Positions 45,165 through 57,772 of a stretch of 64,000 bases of DNA are shown here, one piece after another. This DNA is from Pluralibacter gergoviae ATCC 33028 = NBRC 105706 (lineage in GTDB: Bacteria > Pseudomonadota > Gammaproteobacteria > Enterobacterales > Enterobacteriaceae): assembly GCF_001598855.1 (NCBI RefSeq), contig NZ_BCZS01000006.1, forward strand, positions 62,001-126,000. Direction: 5' to 3'. The translations under genes and the position numbers were made by a program. The notes beneath the pieces are model-generated. The model had not been told where the DNA came from and ran no database searches. It saw nothing but the letters and a program-made list of their open reading frames with translations. How positions within the stretch are numbered: the stretch's first letter is position 1; each line of letters starts with the position of its first letter.

Positions 45165-46088
45165 TCAGTAGCGCGAAGGCACGCCTTCCGGGCGGGTTTT
45201 AAAGCGGCGGTGCAGCCACATATACTGCTCCGGGGCCATCAGGATGCACTTCTCCACCACCTTATTCATCCAGGCGGCGGTGCTTTCGGCATCCTCCAGC
45301 GGCGGCGAGCATTCGGCGTCGAGGATCGCCAGCTCGTAGCCCTTGCCGTCCGGCAGGCGGCGCGGCACAAACGGCACGATGCAGGCCCCGGACATCCGCG
45401 CCAGGGTATAGGTGCCGGAGGTGGTGGCCGCCTGGGCGACGTTAAACAGCGGCACGAACACGCTGCCCTTGCGGCCGTAGTCGTGATCCGGGGCGTACCA
45501 GATAACCTCGCCATTTTTCAGCGTGCGGATCATTCCCTTCAGGTCTTTACGATCGAGCATATCTTTATTAGAGCGCATCCGCCCCCGGGTCTGCACCAGA
45601 TCGATAACCGGGTTATCGTTAGGACGATAAACGCCGATGCCCGGTGATGCGTGCATGCCGAACATTCGCGCGCCCATTTCGAGGGTCAGAAAGTGGATAC
45701 CGATCAGCAGTACGCCGCGTTTTTGCGCCTGCACGAGACGCACCTGATCGACACCTGAAGCGCGGGTCCAGCGCGCGATGCGCCTGTCGGGCCAGAACCA
45801 CGCCATGCCGGTCTCTATCAGCCCCATGCCGACGGATTCAAAATTTTTCACCACCAGGGCGTGGCGCTCCGCGTCGCTCATCTCCGGGAAGCAGAGTTCC
45901 AGATTGCGCCAGGCGATGCGCGCCCGCCGCTTCATAAAGCGCAGGGCGAGCCTGCCGGTGCCGCAGCCCAGGCGATAGAGCAGCGGATAGGGTAGCTGGA
46001 CAATCAGCCACAGCAGGCCCACGCCGAGCCACGACAGCCAGTAGCGGGGATGCAGCAGGGCAGAAGTAAAGCGGGGAAGTTGTGTCAT
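45165..46088 (-). CDS. lpxL: LpxL, lauroyltransferase of lipid A biosynthesis
   Basis: This 307-residue inner-membrane acyltransferase has one N-terminal membrane helix ([15 protein letters not shown]), the catalytic HFLTLE motif ([12 protein letters not shown]) and YAPDHDYG. It transfers laurate from acyl carrier protein to Kdo2-lipid IVA. The start [17 protein letters not shown] at 46088 matches E. coli; the frame is open 11 codons upstream. It diverges from trhO. Confidence 0.95.
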   Translation of the reverse strand: MTQLPRFTSALLHPRYWLSWLGVGLLWLIVQLPYPLLYRLGCGTGRLALRFMKRRARIAWRNLELCFPEMSDAERHALVVKNFESVGMGLIETGMAWFWPDRRIARWTRASGVDQVRLVQAQKRGVLLIGIHFLTLEMGARMFGMHASPGIGVYRPNDNPVIDLVQTRGRMRSNKDMLDRKDLKGMIRTLKNGEVIWYAPDHDYGRKGSVFVPLFNVAQAATTSGTYTLARMSGACIVPFVPRRLPDGKGYELAILDAECSPPLEDAESTAAWMNKVVEKCILMAPEQYMWLHRRFKTRPEGVPSRY

Positions 46089-46291
46089 GACAAACCTGTC
46101 TTTTTTAATAATGATCTGCATTGTCGCATCTTTTTGTGCCGTTACCCAAACGGCGGCATCTGAATGCTGTTGTTTTCAGCGGATGTTGAGGCGGGCGAAT
46201 AAATGTTGCGTAAAATGTGTGGATGTAAAAAGGCGCGCTTTGCTATATCATGCCGCCCGAATTTTCTCATTGATGTTGCAGGAACCACACC

Positions 46292-47344
46292 ATGCCAGTG
46301 TTGCATAACCGCATCTCGAATGAGCAGTTGAAGGCGCAGCTGATGGCTGAAACCGAGCCGCGCACGACGATCTCATTCTATAAATACTTCACCATTACCG
46401 ATCCGAAAGCCACCCGCGACGCGCTATATCAGGCGTTCAGCCGCCTGCGCGTGTTTGGCCGGGTCTATCTTGCCCGGGAAGGGATTAACGCCCAGATAAG
46501 CGTTCCGGCAAGCAACGTCGATGCGTTTCGCGAAACCCTGTACGCTTTCGATCCGGCGCTGGACAACCTGCGGCTCAACGTCGCCCTCGACGACGACGGC
46601 AAATCCTTCTGGGTGCTGCGCATGAAGGTGCGCGAGCGCATCGTTGCCGACGGCATCGACGACCCGACCTTTGACGCCAGCGACGTTGGCGAATACCTTA
46701 AGGCGGCGGAAGTCAACGCCATGCTCGACGATCCCGACGCGGTATTTATCGACATGCGCAACCACTACGAATATGAAGTGGGCCACTTCGAAAACGCGAT
46801 GGAGATCCCCGCCGACACCTTCCGCGACCAGCTGCCGATGGCGGTGGAGATGATGGAGCAGCACCGCGATAAAAAAATCGTCATGTACTGCACCGGCGGC
46901 ATTCGCTGCGAAAAGGCCAGCGCGTATATGAAGCATAAAGGCTTCAATAAGGTGTGGCATATCGAAGGCGGTATCATTGAGTACGCCCGCCGCGCCCGCG
47001 AGCAGGGCCTGCCGGTGCGCTTTATCGGCAAAAACTTCGTCTTTGACGAGCGCATGGGCGAACGCATCTCCGACGACGTGATCGCCCACTGCCACCAGTG
47101 CGGCGCGCCGTGCGATACCCACGTTAACTGCAAGAACGACGGCTGCCACCTGCTGTTTATCCAGTGCCCCGCCTGCGCTGAGAAGTTCAGCGGCTGCTGC
47201 AGCGTCCAGTGTCAGGAGGAGAGCCGGCTGCCGGAAGAGGAGCAGCGCCGCCTGCGCGCCGGGCGCGAGAACGGCAATAAGATCTTCAATAAGTCGCGCG
47301 GCAGGCTGAACACCCAACTGGGTATTCCCGATCCGCAGGAGTAA
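46292..47344 (+). CDS. trhO: TrhO (YceA), tRNA uridine-34 hydroxylase
   Basis: This 350-residue protein has an N-terminal ferredoxin-like domain, a rhodanese domain with catalytic Cys in [15 protein letters not shown], and a Cys-rich C-terminus ([32 protein letters not shown]). TrhO makes 5-hydroxyuridine in tRNA with molecular oxygen. The extra cysteines could bind zinc. An AGGAACC ribosome binding site precedes the ATG. Confidence 0.95.
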   Translation: MPVLHNRISNEQLKAQLMAETEPRTTISFYKYFTITDPKATRDALYQAFSRLRVFGRVYLAREGINAQISVPASNVDAFRETLYAFDPALDNLRLNVALDDDGKSFWVLRMKVRERIVADGIDDPTFDASDVGEYLKAAEVNAMLDDPDAVFIDMRNHYEYEVGHFENAMEIPADTFRDQLPMAVEMMEQHRDKKIVMYCTGGIRCEKASAYMKHKGFNKVWHIEGGIIEYARRAREQGLPVRFIGKNFVFDERMGERISDDVIAHCHQCGAPCDTHVNCKNDGCHLLFIQCPACAEKFSGCCSVQCQEESRLPEEEQRRLRAGRENGNKIFNKSRGRLNTQLGIPDPQE

Positions 47345-47380
47345 GGCCGCCCGGCAAAGGGCGGGTCGCCATCACCATCA

Positions 47381-47402
47381 GGCCGCCCGGTGCGGCCTTT
47401 TT
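47381..47402. terminator. terminator between convergent trhO and solA
   Basis: GGCCGC-CCGGT-GCGGCC with TTTTTG behind it, serving trhO. A REP-like GCCGCCCGGCAAAGGGCGGG stretch lies just before it (47345-47370). Confidence 0.8.
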
Positions 47403-47403
47403 G

Positions 47404-48522
47404 TTAGCGCTGAAAACGCGACAGGCGAAACGGCGAGAGATCGAACGCATAGGCTTTGCCCTGGGCGAATTCGGCGGCGATCTCCCCTAGCGCGGAGGCG
47501 AACTTAAAGCCGTGGCCGCTGAGGCCGGTGATCACCAGCGTATCGTCGTGGCCGGGCAAAGTATCGATGATAAAGTCTTCGTCCGGCGAGTTGTCGTAGG
47601 TGCAGGCCGCGCCGTACAGGCAGCCGCCGATGCCGGGCAGCACCTGGCGCAGGAAGCTGAACGCCTCGGAACCGTCGGTCGCTACGCTGCCGAAGGGCGT
47701 ACGCGCTTCCGGCGAGCTAATCGGCTGGCCGCCGTTGTGCTTGCCGATTTTCAATTCGTTCTCCTCGGCCGGAAAACCGTAGTACTGATCGCCGTCCGGC
47801 AGCTCGCCGGTAAAGGCCGGGAAGTTATTCTTCCGGCTGTAGCGGCCGTCCGCCTGGAACCAGGCGAAGACTTTGCGCACCGGCGCGATGGGCAGTTCCG
47901 GCAGCAGCTTTGTCACCCAGGTGCCGGCGCTGACCAGCAGCCGCCTGGCGCTATAGCTGCCGTCGGCGGTATCTACGGTCACGCCTTCAGCGTGGTGGTG
48001 AACGGCGCTGACCGGGCAGTTAAACAGCTGGGCGCAGCCGGCTTCGCGGCTGAGGTCAATCCAGGCTTTCACCGCCAGTTCGCTTTTGAGCACCCCGGAG
48101 TTCGGCTCAAACAGGCCGATACCGCCCTCGGGAACGCGGATCTCCGGCCAGCGTGCGGAAACTTCGGCGGCGGTCATTTTTTCCAGCTCAAGGTTAAACT
48201 GCCGCGCGCTCTGTTCGACGTTTGCCAGAAACGGCGAGTCGACGGGGCCGAGGTTAACGACGCCGGTGCGCTCGAAGATCGCTTCGCCGCTGAGGGCGGC
48301 AAGCTCTTCCCACAGCGCCTGGGCGCGCAGCACCAGCGGCACGTACTTCTCGCCCTCGCCGTAGGCGTGGCGAATCAGCCGGGTGCTGCCGTGGTGGCTG
48401 CCTTCGGCGTGGGGCGGCAGGTGGGCGTCAATCATCAGCACCGACAGTCCGGCGCGGGTGGCGTAGAAGCCGGCGGCGGCCCCGACGGAGCCGCTGCCGA
48501 TAATAATCAGATCGTAGGTCAT
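47404..48522 (-). CDS. solA: SolA, N-methyl-L-tryptophan oxidase
   Basis: This 372-residue flavoprotein of the sarcosine oxidase family starts with the dinucleotide fold [17 protein letters not shown]. The Cys that holds FAD covalently lies in [16 protein letters not shown]. It oxidises N-methyltryptophan and sarcosine-like amines to formaldehyde, amino acid and peroxide. The sequence follows E. coli SolA throughout. Confidence 0.94.
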   Translation of the reverse strand: MTYDLIIIGSGSVGAAAGFYATRAGLSVLMIDAHLPPHAEGSHHGSTRLIRHAYGEGEKYVPLVLRAQALWEELAALSGEAIFERTGVVNLGPVDSPFLANVEQSARQFNLELEKMTAAEVSARWPEIRVPEGGIGLFEPNSGVLKSELAVKAWIDLSREAGCAQLFNCPVSAVHHHAEGVTVDTADGSYSARRLLVSAGTWVTKLLPELPIAPVRKVFAWFQADGRYSRKNNFPAFTGELPDGDQYYGFPAEENELKIGKHNGGQPISSPEARTPFGSVATDGSEAFSFLRQVLPGIGGCLYGAACTYDNSPDEDFIIDTLPGHDDTLVITGLSGHGFKFASALGEIAAEFAQGKAYAFDLSPFRLSRFQR

Positions 48523-48598
48523 AAAGATCTCTTAGCTTTTTTTTATCAATTAGCAGGGTAAATAATCTGAATGCCGCTGACAAGACGCAAATAAATAA

Positions 48599-48614
48599 GG
48601 CACCCGAAGGTGCC
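48599..48614 (-). terminator. bssS terminator
   Basis: On the minus strand GGCACC-TTCG-GGTGCC followed by TTATTTATTTG, with a stable tetraloop. Confidence 0.85.
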
Positions 48615-48639
48615 TTTACATCAGCAATGTGTCGCAGGG

Positions 48640-48897
48640 CTAATGCCTGCGGTACTCGTTTTGTTCTACGTCGCCTGATTCAATTTTGGCGATACCCGCT
48701 TCCAGAATAGAAATAAACTGGCGGGCAACGTCGGTCGTTAACCATAACGTCTGACCGATCTCGGCTTCGCTGTTGGCGCTTGCAAGGTTGGGGTTCTGGT
48801 AATGCAGACGCAGCATGAGTGCGTCATAGCTGTCGACGGTGCTGATATCCCATCCAACCAGAGGATGGGTCTGAATGACTTCATTATTCTTTTCCAT
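48640..48897 (-). CDS. bssS: BssS, biofilm and stress regulator
   Basis: This 85-residue protein matches E. coli BssS (EVIQTHPLVGWDISTVDSYD; LWLTTDVARQFISILEAGIA). In E. coli it lowers biofilm formation by way of indole and quorum signals. Of two adjacent ATGs, 48897 is better spaced from AAGGGG and matches MEKNNE. Confidence 0.94.
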   Translation of the reverse strand: MEKNNEVIQTHPLVGWDISTVDSYDALMLRLHYQNPNLASANSEAEIGQTLWLTTDVARQFISILEAGIAKIESGDVEQNEYRRH

Positions 48898-49202
48898 CAT
48901 GACCCCTTATTTGTGTATTTAAGACAACGGTTCGAGGTTCAATGCGCGTTTTCTGAAGCAAAATAATTATATCAACAACTCTCAAAATATTCGACCTTTT
49001 AAATAATATGCAACATATTTTCCTGTCAGCCGCGATTTTTCGCGCAATAAAACGCCATTTTGTTCGTTATTTCTTAATTGATTAAGGGCGCAATGAGATA
49101 ATGGATGAAAATGCAGCAAAAAAAGCCGGGGCGACCCGGCAAAGAAGAAACACAATGATGGAGCAGAGAATCAGCGTTTGAGAGGGAGGCGCTTAGAGGC
49201 GC
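48898..49202. other. bssS/dinI intergenic region
   Basis: About 300 AT-rich bases between bssS (transcribed away to the left) and the 3' end of dinI. The dinI terminator lies at its right end. The middle probably holds the bssS promoter; I see no gene or RNA. Confidence 0.4.
49118..49140 (-). terminator. dinI terminator
   Basis: On the minus strand GCCGGG-TCGC-CCCGGC followed by T7, 60 bases after the dinI stop. Confidence 0.88.
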
Positions 49203-49448
49203 TTAGTCGGTGATGAACCAGTCGTCGGCGCTCTCCCAGGTCTCCTGGAGAATGTCGGTGATACGCGCTTTGTCGTCTTTTGCGCCGCCAAAGACGGTGA
49301 GGTTGTTGGCCGCGGCGTAGCGCACCGTGACCTGACCCTGCTGGTCGGGAAACTGGCTATCAATCCGGCGGGAGAGTTCGTTCGCCAGCGCGTCGAGCGC
49401 GCCTGCGGGTAAGACGGTTGTTCTGGCAATGGTCACTTCGATACGCAT
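49203..49448 (-). CDS. dinI: DinI, SOS-induced RecA modulator
   Basis: This 81-residue protein (MRIEVTIARTTVLPAGALDA; AKDDKARITDILQETWESAD) matches DinI. DinI steadies or inhibits the RecA filament and so tunes the SOS response. The negatively charged C-terminal helix that mimics DNA is present. A LexA box lies just upstream. Confidence 0.95.
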   Translation of the reverse strand: MRIEVTIARTTVLPAGALDALANELSRRIDSQFPDQQGQVTVRYAAANNLTVFGGAKDDKARITDILQETWESADDWFITD

Positions 49449-49470
49449 GGACAGCCCCCTGTTGATGTTA

Positions 49471-49486
49471 CTGTGTATTTATACAG
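49471..49486 (-). promoter_or_regulatory. LexA (SOS) box of dinI
   Basis: CTGTGTATTTATACAG has the full CTGT-N8-ACAG form with an AT-rich middle, placed 22 bases from the dinI ATG. It fits the strong SOS induction known for dinI. Confidence 0.92.
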
Positions 49487-49523
49487 TATATAGCAACAGC
49501 TGACAACAGGGGGCGGGGCTTTT

Positions 49524-50570
49524 TTAGCGCTTCAGCGTCCAGGCGACGGTTTCCCCGGCGAGGAAAGGGATCAGCGTGTCGTCAGGCAGAGCGATGCTGG
49601 TCTCGACCCGACTCTCCTTGCGCTCAAGCGTAATGAAATCGTCGTTCAGCGGCAGACCGTAGAAGCGCGGGCCGTTCAGGGAGCAGAAGCCCTCAAAGTG
49701 TTCCAGGGCATTCATCTGCTCAAACACGGTTGCGTAGCTGGCGAGCGCGGTCGGCGCATTGAAGCAGCCGGCGCAGCCGCAGCTGGACTCTTTGGCGTGG
49801 CGCACGTGCGGCGCGGAGTCGGTGCCGAGGAAGGCGCGTTCGAAACCGCTGGCCACCAGCTCGCGCAGCGCCTGCTGGTGGATATTGCGCTTGAGGATCG
49901 GCAGGCAGTAAAGGTGCGGACGAATGCCGCCCACCAGCATATGGTTGCGGTTGAACATCAGATGCTGCGGGGTAATGGTGGCCGCCAGATTTTCATTGCC
50001 GTCGCGCACGTACTCGGCGGCGTCTTTGGTGGTGATGTGCTCCATCACGACCTTCAGCCCCGGCAGACGCTGGCGCAGCGGGATCAGCACCGTTTCAATA
50101 AAGCGCGCTTCGCGGTCAAAAATGTCGATATCGGCGTGGGTCACTTCGCCGTGGACCAGCAGCGGCATGCCGATTTTCTCCATCCGTTCCAGCACCGGCA
50201 TAATCGCCTCCGTGCTGGTCACGCCGTGGCTGGAGTTGGTGGTGGCATTCGCCGGATAGAGCTTGGCGGCGGTAAACACGCCCTCCTGAAAGCCGCGCTG
50301 CAGTTCATCAGCATCAAGCGTGTCGGTCAGGTAGCAGGTCATCAGCGGCGTAAAGCGGTGACCCGCCGGTACGGCCGCCATAATGCGCTCACGATAGGCC
50401 ACGGCGGCAGCGACGGTGGTGACGGGCGGCACCAGGTTCGGCATCACGATCGCGCGGCCGTACACTTCGCTGGTGTAGGGGACGACGGTCTTCAGCATAT
50501 CGCCATCGCGCAGATGGATATGCCAGTCGTCGGGGCGGCGGATTTTCAGTACCTGGGGTTGTGCTGTCAT
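49524..50570 (-). CDS. pyrC: PyrC, dihydroorotase
   Basis: This 348-residue amidohydrolase has the zinc ligands in [12 protein letters not shown], the carbamylated Lys region [27 protein letters not shown] and LGTDSAPH. It closes carbamoyl-aspartate to dihydroorotate in pyrimidine synthesis. The start at 50570 follows GGAG and gives the family N-terminus [16 protein letters not shown]; 15 extra upstream codons are open. Confidence 0.96.
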   Translation of the reverse strand: MTAQPQVLKIRRPDDWHIHLRDGDMLKTVVPYTSEVYGRAIVMPNLVPPVTTVAAAVAYRERIMAAVPAGHRFTPLMTCYLTDTLDADELQRGFQEGVFTAAKLYPANATTNSSHGVTSTEAIMPVLERMEKIGMPLLVHGEVTHADIDIFDREARFIETVLIPLRQRLPGLKVVMEHITTKDAAEYVRDGNENLAATITPQHLMFNRNHMLVGGIRPHLYCLPILKRNIHQQALRELVASGFERAFLGTDSAPHVRHAKESSCGCAGCFNAPTALASYATVFEQMNALEHFEGFCSLNGPRFYGLPLNDDFITLERKESRVETSIALPDDTLIPFLAGETVAWTLKR

Positions 50571-50624
50571 GGAAAGGCTCCGGCTGGTGTGTGAAGGGCT
50601 AATTTTGCCGGGCACTAAGAATAA

Positions 50625-50640
50625 GCGGAAACGTTTTCCT
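50625..50640 (-). promoter_or_regulatory. PurR-type operator of pyrC
   Basis: On the minus strand AGGAAAACGTTTCCGC, centred on CGTT, fits the PurR consensus ACGCAAACGTTTGCGT in its core. pyrC is in the PurR regulon of E. coli. Confidence 0.65.
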
Positions 50641-50673
50641 TTGCACTCTATTTGCGGAGATTTGCCCTAAAAA

Positions 50674-50697
50674 ATCGGGCGCCTGGGCGCCCGATTT
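50674..50697 (-). terminator. yceB terminator
   Basis: ATCGGGCGCC / GGCGCCCGAT forms a 10-bp stem, with TTTT flanks on both strands, directly after the yceB stop. Confidence 0.85.
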
Positions 50698-50700
50698 TGG

Positions 50701-51261
50701 TCAGTCGGTGAAGGGAATGACAATTTCCCCCGGCTTAACCTCAATCCCTTTGGCATATTTTCTCGCCAGGGCTTCGCCCTGGCTTGCGTCTTCGCGCAGC
50801 ACGTAGGCCGGCTGCTGGGTGAAGTAGCTGCGCAGGGACTGGTTGAGATAGGGCAGCATGGTCTGCACGACGGACTGCATTTTCTGCGGCTGTACCGTGG
50901 CATCCACGACCTCCATCTCCTGCAGGTAGATGGCGCCTTTCTCTTTATTAAATACCGGCAGCGCCTTCAGCTTCAGGTCAATGGTCGCTTTCTGGCTGCC
51001 GAACAGCGAGTTCATATCCAGCTTCGCCACGCCGCTGAGGGTGATTTTGTTGGGTTCCTCGCGGCCAATGGCGCTGGAGAGGTTGTTCAGGACGATATGG
51101 GCATCCGCCAGGCCGGGTACGCCAATATCTTTCGAGAAGTTGTTGCGCTTCTCCAGGGCCTGGTTTATTTCCTGCTCGCTGACGGTGTACTGCGTCAGCT
51201 TATTACATCCGGTCAACACGCCGCTAATGAGCAGGGCGGCGACAAACAGCATTTTCTTCAT
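50701..51261 (-). CDS. yceB: YceB, DUF1439 lipoprotein
   Basis: This 186-residue lipoprotein has a signal with lipobox LTGC (Cys19) and a body matching E. coli YceB (LTQYTVSEQEINQALEKRNN; GREEPNKITLSG; GEIVIPFTD). The fold is a tubular lipid-binding-like beta-sheet structure. The function is unknown. The start at 51261 follows GAGGA and gives the E. coli length. Confidence 0.93.
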   Translation of the reverse strand: MKKMLFVAALLISGVLTGCNKLTQYTVSEQEINQALEKRNNFSKDIGVPGLADAHIVLNNLSSAIGREEPNKITLSGVAKLDMNSLFGSQKATIDLKLKALPVFNKEKGAIYLQEMEVVDATVQPQKMQSVVQTMLPYLNQSLRSYFTQQPAYVLREDASQGEALARKYAKGIEVKPGEIVIPFTD

Positions 51262-51542
51262 GGGCGTCCTCGACATAATCTCTTGCTCCATCCTGACACA
51301 AAGCAGCATGACCTGTCAGCATATAGTGCACCAGCAGAATTGGCTGAAAAGGCTCAGAGCGGGGGACTTACCGCCGTTAACCGTCCGGGAACGCTAAAAA
51401 AATGCGCACCCGTTAGCGTTTCTGTGTTGAAAATCAGCGCTTGCGCAGAAAAATCCGAGCGGTTGTTTACACTCAGCGGGGGGAGGCAGGTATAGTGACG
51501 TCTCACCGCGAACCGTAGCCCGGCGTATACAGGAGAGGGAAG

Positions 51543-52127
51543 ATGTTTGGCTATCGCAGTAACGTGCCGAAAGTACGCTTAACCACAGATCGGCTGGTGG
51601 TGCGCCTTGTCCACGACCGGGACGCATGGCGGCTGGCCGACTATTACGCGGAAAATAAGCAGTTTTTGAAGCCCTGGGAGCCGATTCGCGACGACAGCCA
51701 CTGCTATCCGTCCGGCTGGCAGGCGCGCCTGTCGATGATTAGCGAGTTTCATAAGCAGGGAAGCGCCTTCTACTTTGCGCTGCTCGATCCCGAAGAGAAA
51801 GAGATCATCGGCGTCGCCAACTTCTCCAACGTGGTGCGCGGCTCGTTTCACGCCTGCTACCTCGGCTACTCGATTGGCGAGAAGTGGCAGGGGCAGGGGC
51901 TGATGTTTGAGGCCCTGACGGCGGCAATTCGCTATATGCAGCGCAGCCAGCACATTCACCGCATCATGGCCAACTACATGCCGCACAACCAGCGCAGCGG
52001 CGGCCTGCTGGCGCGGTTGGGGTTTGAAAAAGAGGGTTACGCCAAAGACTATCTGCTGATTGACGGGCAGTGGCGGGATCACGTATTGACTGCGCTGACC
52101 ACCCGCGAATGGTCGGCGGGGCGATAA
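51543..52127 (+). CDS. rimJ: RimJ, N-acetyltransferase of ribosomal protein S5
   Basis: This 194-residue GNAT acetyltransferase matches RimJ ([40 protein letters not shown], the acetyl-CoA loop; [21 protein letters not shown]). It acetylates the alanine N-terminus of S5. AGGAGAGGGAAG precedes the ATG. yceH follows 10 bases later, and yceM and murJ after that, so it may lead an operon. Confidence 0.95.
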   Translation: MFGYRSNVPKVRLTTDRLVVRLVHDRDAWRLADYYAENKQFLKPWEPIRDDSHCYPSGWQARLSMISEFHKQGSAFYFALLDPEEKEIIGVANFSNVVRGSFHACYLGYSIGEKWQGQGLMFEALTAAIRYMQRSQHIHRIMANYMPHNQRSGGLLARLGFEKEGYAKDYLLIDGQWRDHVLTALTTREWSAGR

Positions 52128-52137
52128 GGAGCACGAC

Positions 52138-52788
52138 ATGAAATATCAGTTAACCGCGCCCGAAGCGCGGGTCATCGGCTGCCTGCTGGAGAAGCAGGTG
52201 ACGACCCCGGAACAGTATCCGCTGTCGGTCAACGCCATTACGCTCGCCTGCAACCAGAAAACCAACCGTGAGCCGGTGATGGCGATGGGCGAGGGCGAGG
52301 TGCAGGACCTGCTCGACGAGCTGGTGAAGCGCCACTATCTGCGCACCGTCAGCGGTTTCGGCAATCGGGTCACTAAATACGAGCAGCGCTTCTGCAATTC
52401 CGAGTTCGGCGATCTGAAGCTGACCGCCGCCGAGGTGGCGCTGGTCACCACGCTGCTGCTGCGCGGCCCGCAGACGCCGGGCGAACTGCGCAGCCGCGGC
52501 CAGCGGATGCACGAGTTCCGCGATATGGCGGAAGTGGAGGCCGCCCTTGAGCACCTCGCCACCCGCGAAGACGGTCCCTTCGTCGCCCGCCTGCCGCGCG
52601 AGCCGGGCAAGCGCGAGCAGCGCTATATGCACCTGTTCAGCGGCAACGTCGAGTCCCTCATTACTGCGGTCGAAGCCATTGCCCCGGCGGCGCCGGACGA
52701 CCTCGGCGAGCGCGTGGCCGCGCTCGAAGACGAAGTGGCGGCCCTGAAGCAGCGGCTTGAGTCGCTGCTGGCGCACCTGGGAGAGTAG
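52138..52788 (+). CDS. yceH: YceH, DUF480 protein
   Basis: This 216-residue protein has two winged-helix-like units ([40 protein letters not shown]) and a C-terminal coiled-coil ([20 protein letters not shown]). It matches E. coli YceH. The function is not established. AAGGAGCACGAC precedes the ATG. Confidence 0.93.
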   Translation: MKYQLTAPEARVIGCLLEKQVTTPEQYPLSVNAITLACNQKTNREPVMAMGEGEVQDLLDELVKRHYLRTVSGFGNRVTKYEQRFCNSEFGDLKLTAAEVALVTTLLLRGPQTPGELRSRGQRMHEFRDMAEVEAALEHLATREDGPFVARLPREPGKREQRYMHLFSGNVESLITAVEAIAPAAPDDLGERVAALEDEVAALKQRLESLLAHLGE

Positions 52789-52789
52789 C

Positions 52790-55353
<2,564 letters not shown>

Positions 55354-55401
55354 TGGTCAGTTCAGCCGTTCGTCCGGTTAAAATCGTCATGGAGAAGGTC
55401 T

Positions 55402-55620
55402 ATGCGAAGCGAGAAATCCCGGATGGTGCGGCTGGTCAGAAGGATCGTGCGTAGCTTCACAGAGGCCGCCGGGGCGTTAGTCGGCGGACTGCTGTTTTTT
55501 CTGTGCTGCTATTGGTTCTTCCATTATGAGACATGGCACGAGCGCTTAATCGCGACAGGATTAACGGCGTTGGTAGTATATCTGTTAGCTAAGCTGCTAC
55601 CAGAAAGACCTGAACAATAG
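55402..55620 (+). CDS. small membrane protein, unknown
   Basis: This 72-residue protein has a basic N-terminus ([19 protein letters not shown]) and two hydrophobic segments ([37 protein letters not shown]). GGAGAAGGTCT precedes the ATG. I do not recognise the family. It follows murJ by 48 bases and precedes ymjA by 20 bases, so it may be co-transcribed with them. Confidence 0.6.
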   Translation: MRSEKSRMVRLVRRIVRSFTEAAGALVGGLLFFLCCYWFFHYETWHERLIATGLTALVVYLLAKLLPERPEQ

Positions 55621-55640
55621 ATAACCTTTTGGGGCCGTAT

Positions 55641-55886
55641 ATGAACAATGAAACACCGCTGAAGTTTTACGATATCGTCGACGAGTATCAGACCGAAGCC
55701 GCTAAGCCGGTCGCTGAATCAGAGCGCGACGCGCTGGCGCGCTACTTCCAGCTGCTGATCGAACGCCTGACGGCTGGCGAGGAAATTAGCGAAGAGGCTC
55801 AGGCCGAGATGGCCGTTGAGGCGGGAATCGATCCGCTGCGCATTGACGACATTGCCGAATTTTTGAATCGCTGGGGGAATGAGTAG
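55641..55886 (+). CDS. ymjA: YmjA, DUF2543 protein
   Basis: This 81-residue acidic protein matches E. coli YmjA over its full length ([51 protein letters not shown]). The function is unknown. In E. coli ymjA lies in another chromosomal region, so its position behind murJ is a difference in gene order. It has no signal peptide or membrane segment. Confidence 0.85.
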   Translation: MNNETPLKFYDIVDEYQTEAAKPVAESERDALARYFQLLIERLTAGEEISEEAQAEMAVEAGIDPLRIDDIAEFLNRWGNE

Positions 55887-56057
55887 CTAGCCGCCCGCCT
55901 GCATCAGCATACTCGCCATCACAAAGAGCCCCGCACTGTACATCAGATGAGCCAGCAGGCTCATCAGTCTGGCTTTACCGGGGCGGGGCGTTTTCGCCGC
56001 TGCAATACTAAAACCGAAAGCGGGTTGCATCACGCCAAGCGGCAGCAGCTTTAACAT
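55887..56057 (-). pseudogene. C-terminal remnant of a DUF2938-like membrane protein
   Basis: A 56-codon frame (MLKLLPLGVMQPAFGFSIAA, then KTPRPGKARLMSLLAHLMYS) resembles the last third of DUF2938 membrane proteins, where GIAASRTPxPxxARLRSLxxHLVFG is usual. The rest of the gene is missing upstream, and flgN lies just beyond. It could be a short functional membrane protein, but a truncated relic is more likely. Confidence 0.45.
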
Positions 56058-56177
56058 AACGGATGATATTCTTTCCCGACGGTCTGATATTGCGTCATTC
56101 CCGCGCAAAAGCGCGTCGCGCTGGCGGCAGGGCTACTTCAGGCGTTAATGGTCTCATGGCTTAACGCCAGTCGCCGC

Positions 56178-56591
56178 TCACACCGAAAACCGCACCCCGC
56201 CATCAACCCGGTTCGCCGCCAGCCCATCTTTCCCATACAGCCCCGCCTCCTGGTGCGGTTTCAGCAACGCCAGCGCCTGCTGGTTAAAGGCCATCTGCTG
56301 CTCCAGCAGCCAGCCGTTGTGCTGGTTCATTTCGCGCAGTGTCTGGGTTTGCGCCAGAATCGTCTGCCACTGCGCCTGCGCCGCGCTGTCCGCAGCGCTC
56401 CACGCCAGCAGCCGCTGCTGCTCAAGCCAGCCGAGGGTCGCCAGCAGGGAGCTTTTCTCTTCGGTGACCCGCTGCAGGTGGCTGCCGCTGAGGCTGCCTT
56501 CGCACAGCAGCAGCCTCTCGCTCTCCATCACCGCCCGCAGGGCGTTAAGGCCGTCGGCGATCTGCACCAGAAGTTTGCTCAGCGAGGCCAC
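56178..56591 (-). CDS. flgN: FlgN, chaperone for hook-filament junction proteins
   Basis: This 137-residue helical protein matches FlgN (EEKSSLLATLGWLEQQRLLA; REMNQHNGWLLEQQMAFNQQ). It binds FlgK and FlgL before export. It starts with GTG at 56591 after GGGAGAG, 3 bases after the flgM stop. It is the last gene of the flgAMN unit. Confidence 0.93.
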   Translation of the reverse strand: MASLSKLLVQIADGLNALRAVMESERLLLCEGSLSGSHLQRVTEEKSSLLATLGWLEQQRLLAWSAADSAAQAQWQTILAQTQTLREMNQHNGWLLEQQMAFNQQALALLKPHQEAGLYGKDGLAANRVDGGVRFSV

Positions 56592-56594
56592 GGC

Positions 56595-56888
56595 TTACTC
56601 TCCCTGCAGCCAGCTGCGGGTGTCGGCGATCAGCGCATCGGCGATTTTGCCGGTGTCCATCTTCAGCTCGCCGCTGCGGATAGCGGCCTTGAGGGCCTCG
56701 ACGCGATCGGTGTTGATGTCGCTTTCCTGCGGCTGCATCAGGCGGGTCTGGGACTCGCTCAGGGTGACGCTGGTGCTGTTAGGGGCGGCAGCCTTGTCCT
56801 GGCGTACTTTCGGTGCCTGGGTGTCGGCGGCGTCGCGCGTCTGGACCGGGTTCAGCGGCTGCAGCGGCGATGTACGATCGATGCTCAT
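56595..56888 (-). CDS. flgM: FlgM, anti-sigma-28 factor
   Basis: This 97-residue protein has the FlgM C-terminal sigma-binding helices ([39 protein letters not shown]) after a disordered N-terminal half. It holds FliA inactive until the hook-basal body is complete and is then secreted. A sigma-28 promoter lies just upstream in addition to read-through from flgA. Confidence 0.94.
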   Translation of the reverse strand: MSIDRTSPLQPLNPVQTRDAADTQAPKVRQDKAAAPNSTSVTLSESQTRLMQPQESDINTDRVEALKAAIRSGELKMDTGKIADALIADTRSWLQGE

Positions 56889-56928
56889 GGTCCTCTCCTC
56901 GTGGAGGTGGTGTTACGTTGTAATAGTG

Positions 56929-56955
56929 CTATCGGCAGGCGCGCAGAATTCTTTA
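56929..56955 (-). promoter_or_regulatory. sigma-28 (FliA) class 3 promoter of flgM
   Basis: On the minus strand TAAAGAAT, an 11-base spacer and GCCGATAG; the consensus is TAAAGTTT-N11-GCCGATAA. It lies 40 bases ahead of the flgM ATG and just past the flgA stop, as in other enterics. Confidence 0.88.
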
Positions 56956-56961
56956 CCGCCA

Positions 56962-57618
56962 TTATAAATTAATCAGAATATTCCCGTCCTCGCTGACGGT
57001 GCCGCTGACCACCTGGCCAGAACCCATCCTGACTCTGGCGCTCTGCGCGACGGCGGCGTTGTTCAGCGCCTGGCCCTCGCCGCTGGCGCTGAAGCCGTCG
57101 CCGCTGGCGATCACCATCACTTTCTGGCCCGCCTTCACCCGCCACGACTGGCGCAGCATCGACAGCTGGATCGGCTGGCCCGGCGCCACGTCGCGCAGGC
57201 TGACCGCATCCCGCGCCTGATTAATGTCCAGCAGCGCGCGCGGCGGCAGCTGGTCCAGCCGCCCGCGCCTGAGGGTCACGCTCTCGGTCGTCACGGCGCT
57301 GCCGCGGGCGATAGGCCGGGCGGCTACCACGTAGTTGCCGGTCGCGGCGACGCTAACCTGCAGATAGCGCCGCTCGGCGCCGCACTGCGCCTGCACGCTG
57401 AGGTTGCCCCACAGCCGCGCGCTGCCCGGCACGCTCAGCGCCGGCTGGTCGCAGCCGGGAAGAGCGCCGCCGGGGTTGCGCAGGGTGACGTCCACGCTAT
57501 CGGCGACGCCCGCCAGCCGCTGGCTGAAAAAGGCGTTCAGCGTCTGCTGCAGGTCCTGGGCGACGGCGGCCTGGCTCAGCAGCATCAGGGCGGCGAACCC
57601 GGCGGTCAGGCGGTTCAT
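56962..57618 (-). CDS. flgA: FlgA, P-ring assembly chaperone
   Basis: This 218-residue periplasmic protein has a signal peptide (MNRLTAGFAALMLLSQAAVA) and a C-terminal SAF domain (ARPIARGSAVTTESV; VSLRDVAPGQPIQLSML; VKAGQKVMVIASGDGF). It assists FlgI assembly into the P ring. It diverges from flgB across about 150 bases holding class 2 flagellar promoters. Confidence 0.93.
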   Translation of the reverse strand: MNRLTAGFAALMLLSQAAVAQDLQQTLNAFFSQRLAGVADSVDVTLRNPGGALPGCDQPALSVPGSARLWGNLSVQAQCGAERRYLQVSVAATGNYVVAARPIARGSAVTTESVTLRRGRLDQLPPRALLDINQARDAVSLRDVAPGQPIQLSMLRQSWRVKAGQKVMVIASGDGFSASGEGQALNNAAVAQSARVRMGSGQVVSGTVSEDGNILINL

Positions 57619-57772
57619 GGCGGATCCTCCTCGGGGAATATGGGCAGATTTTACCTGCCAGGCAACGCCATCAACGCAATAAATAGCGCCGCATTTTGCG
57701 CTTATTCCGGCGATGGGGCGCGGGGAATCAGATTACTCTGACGATGCCCTTTTTATCATCTGCGGAGAAGAC

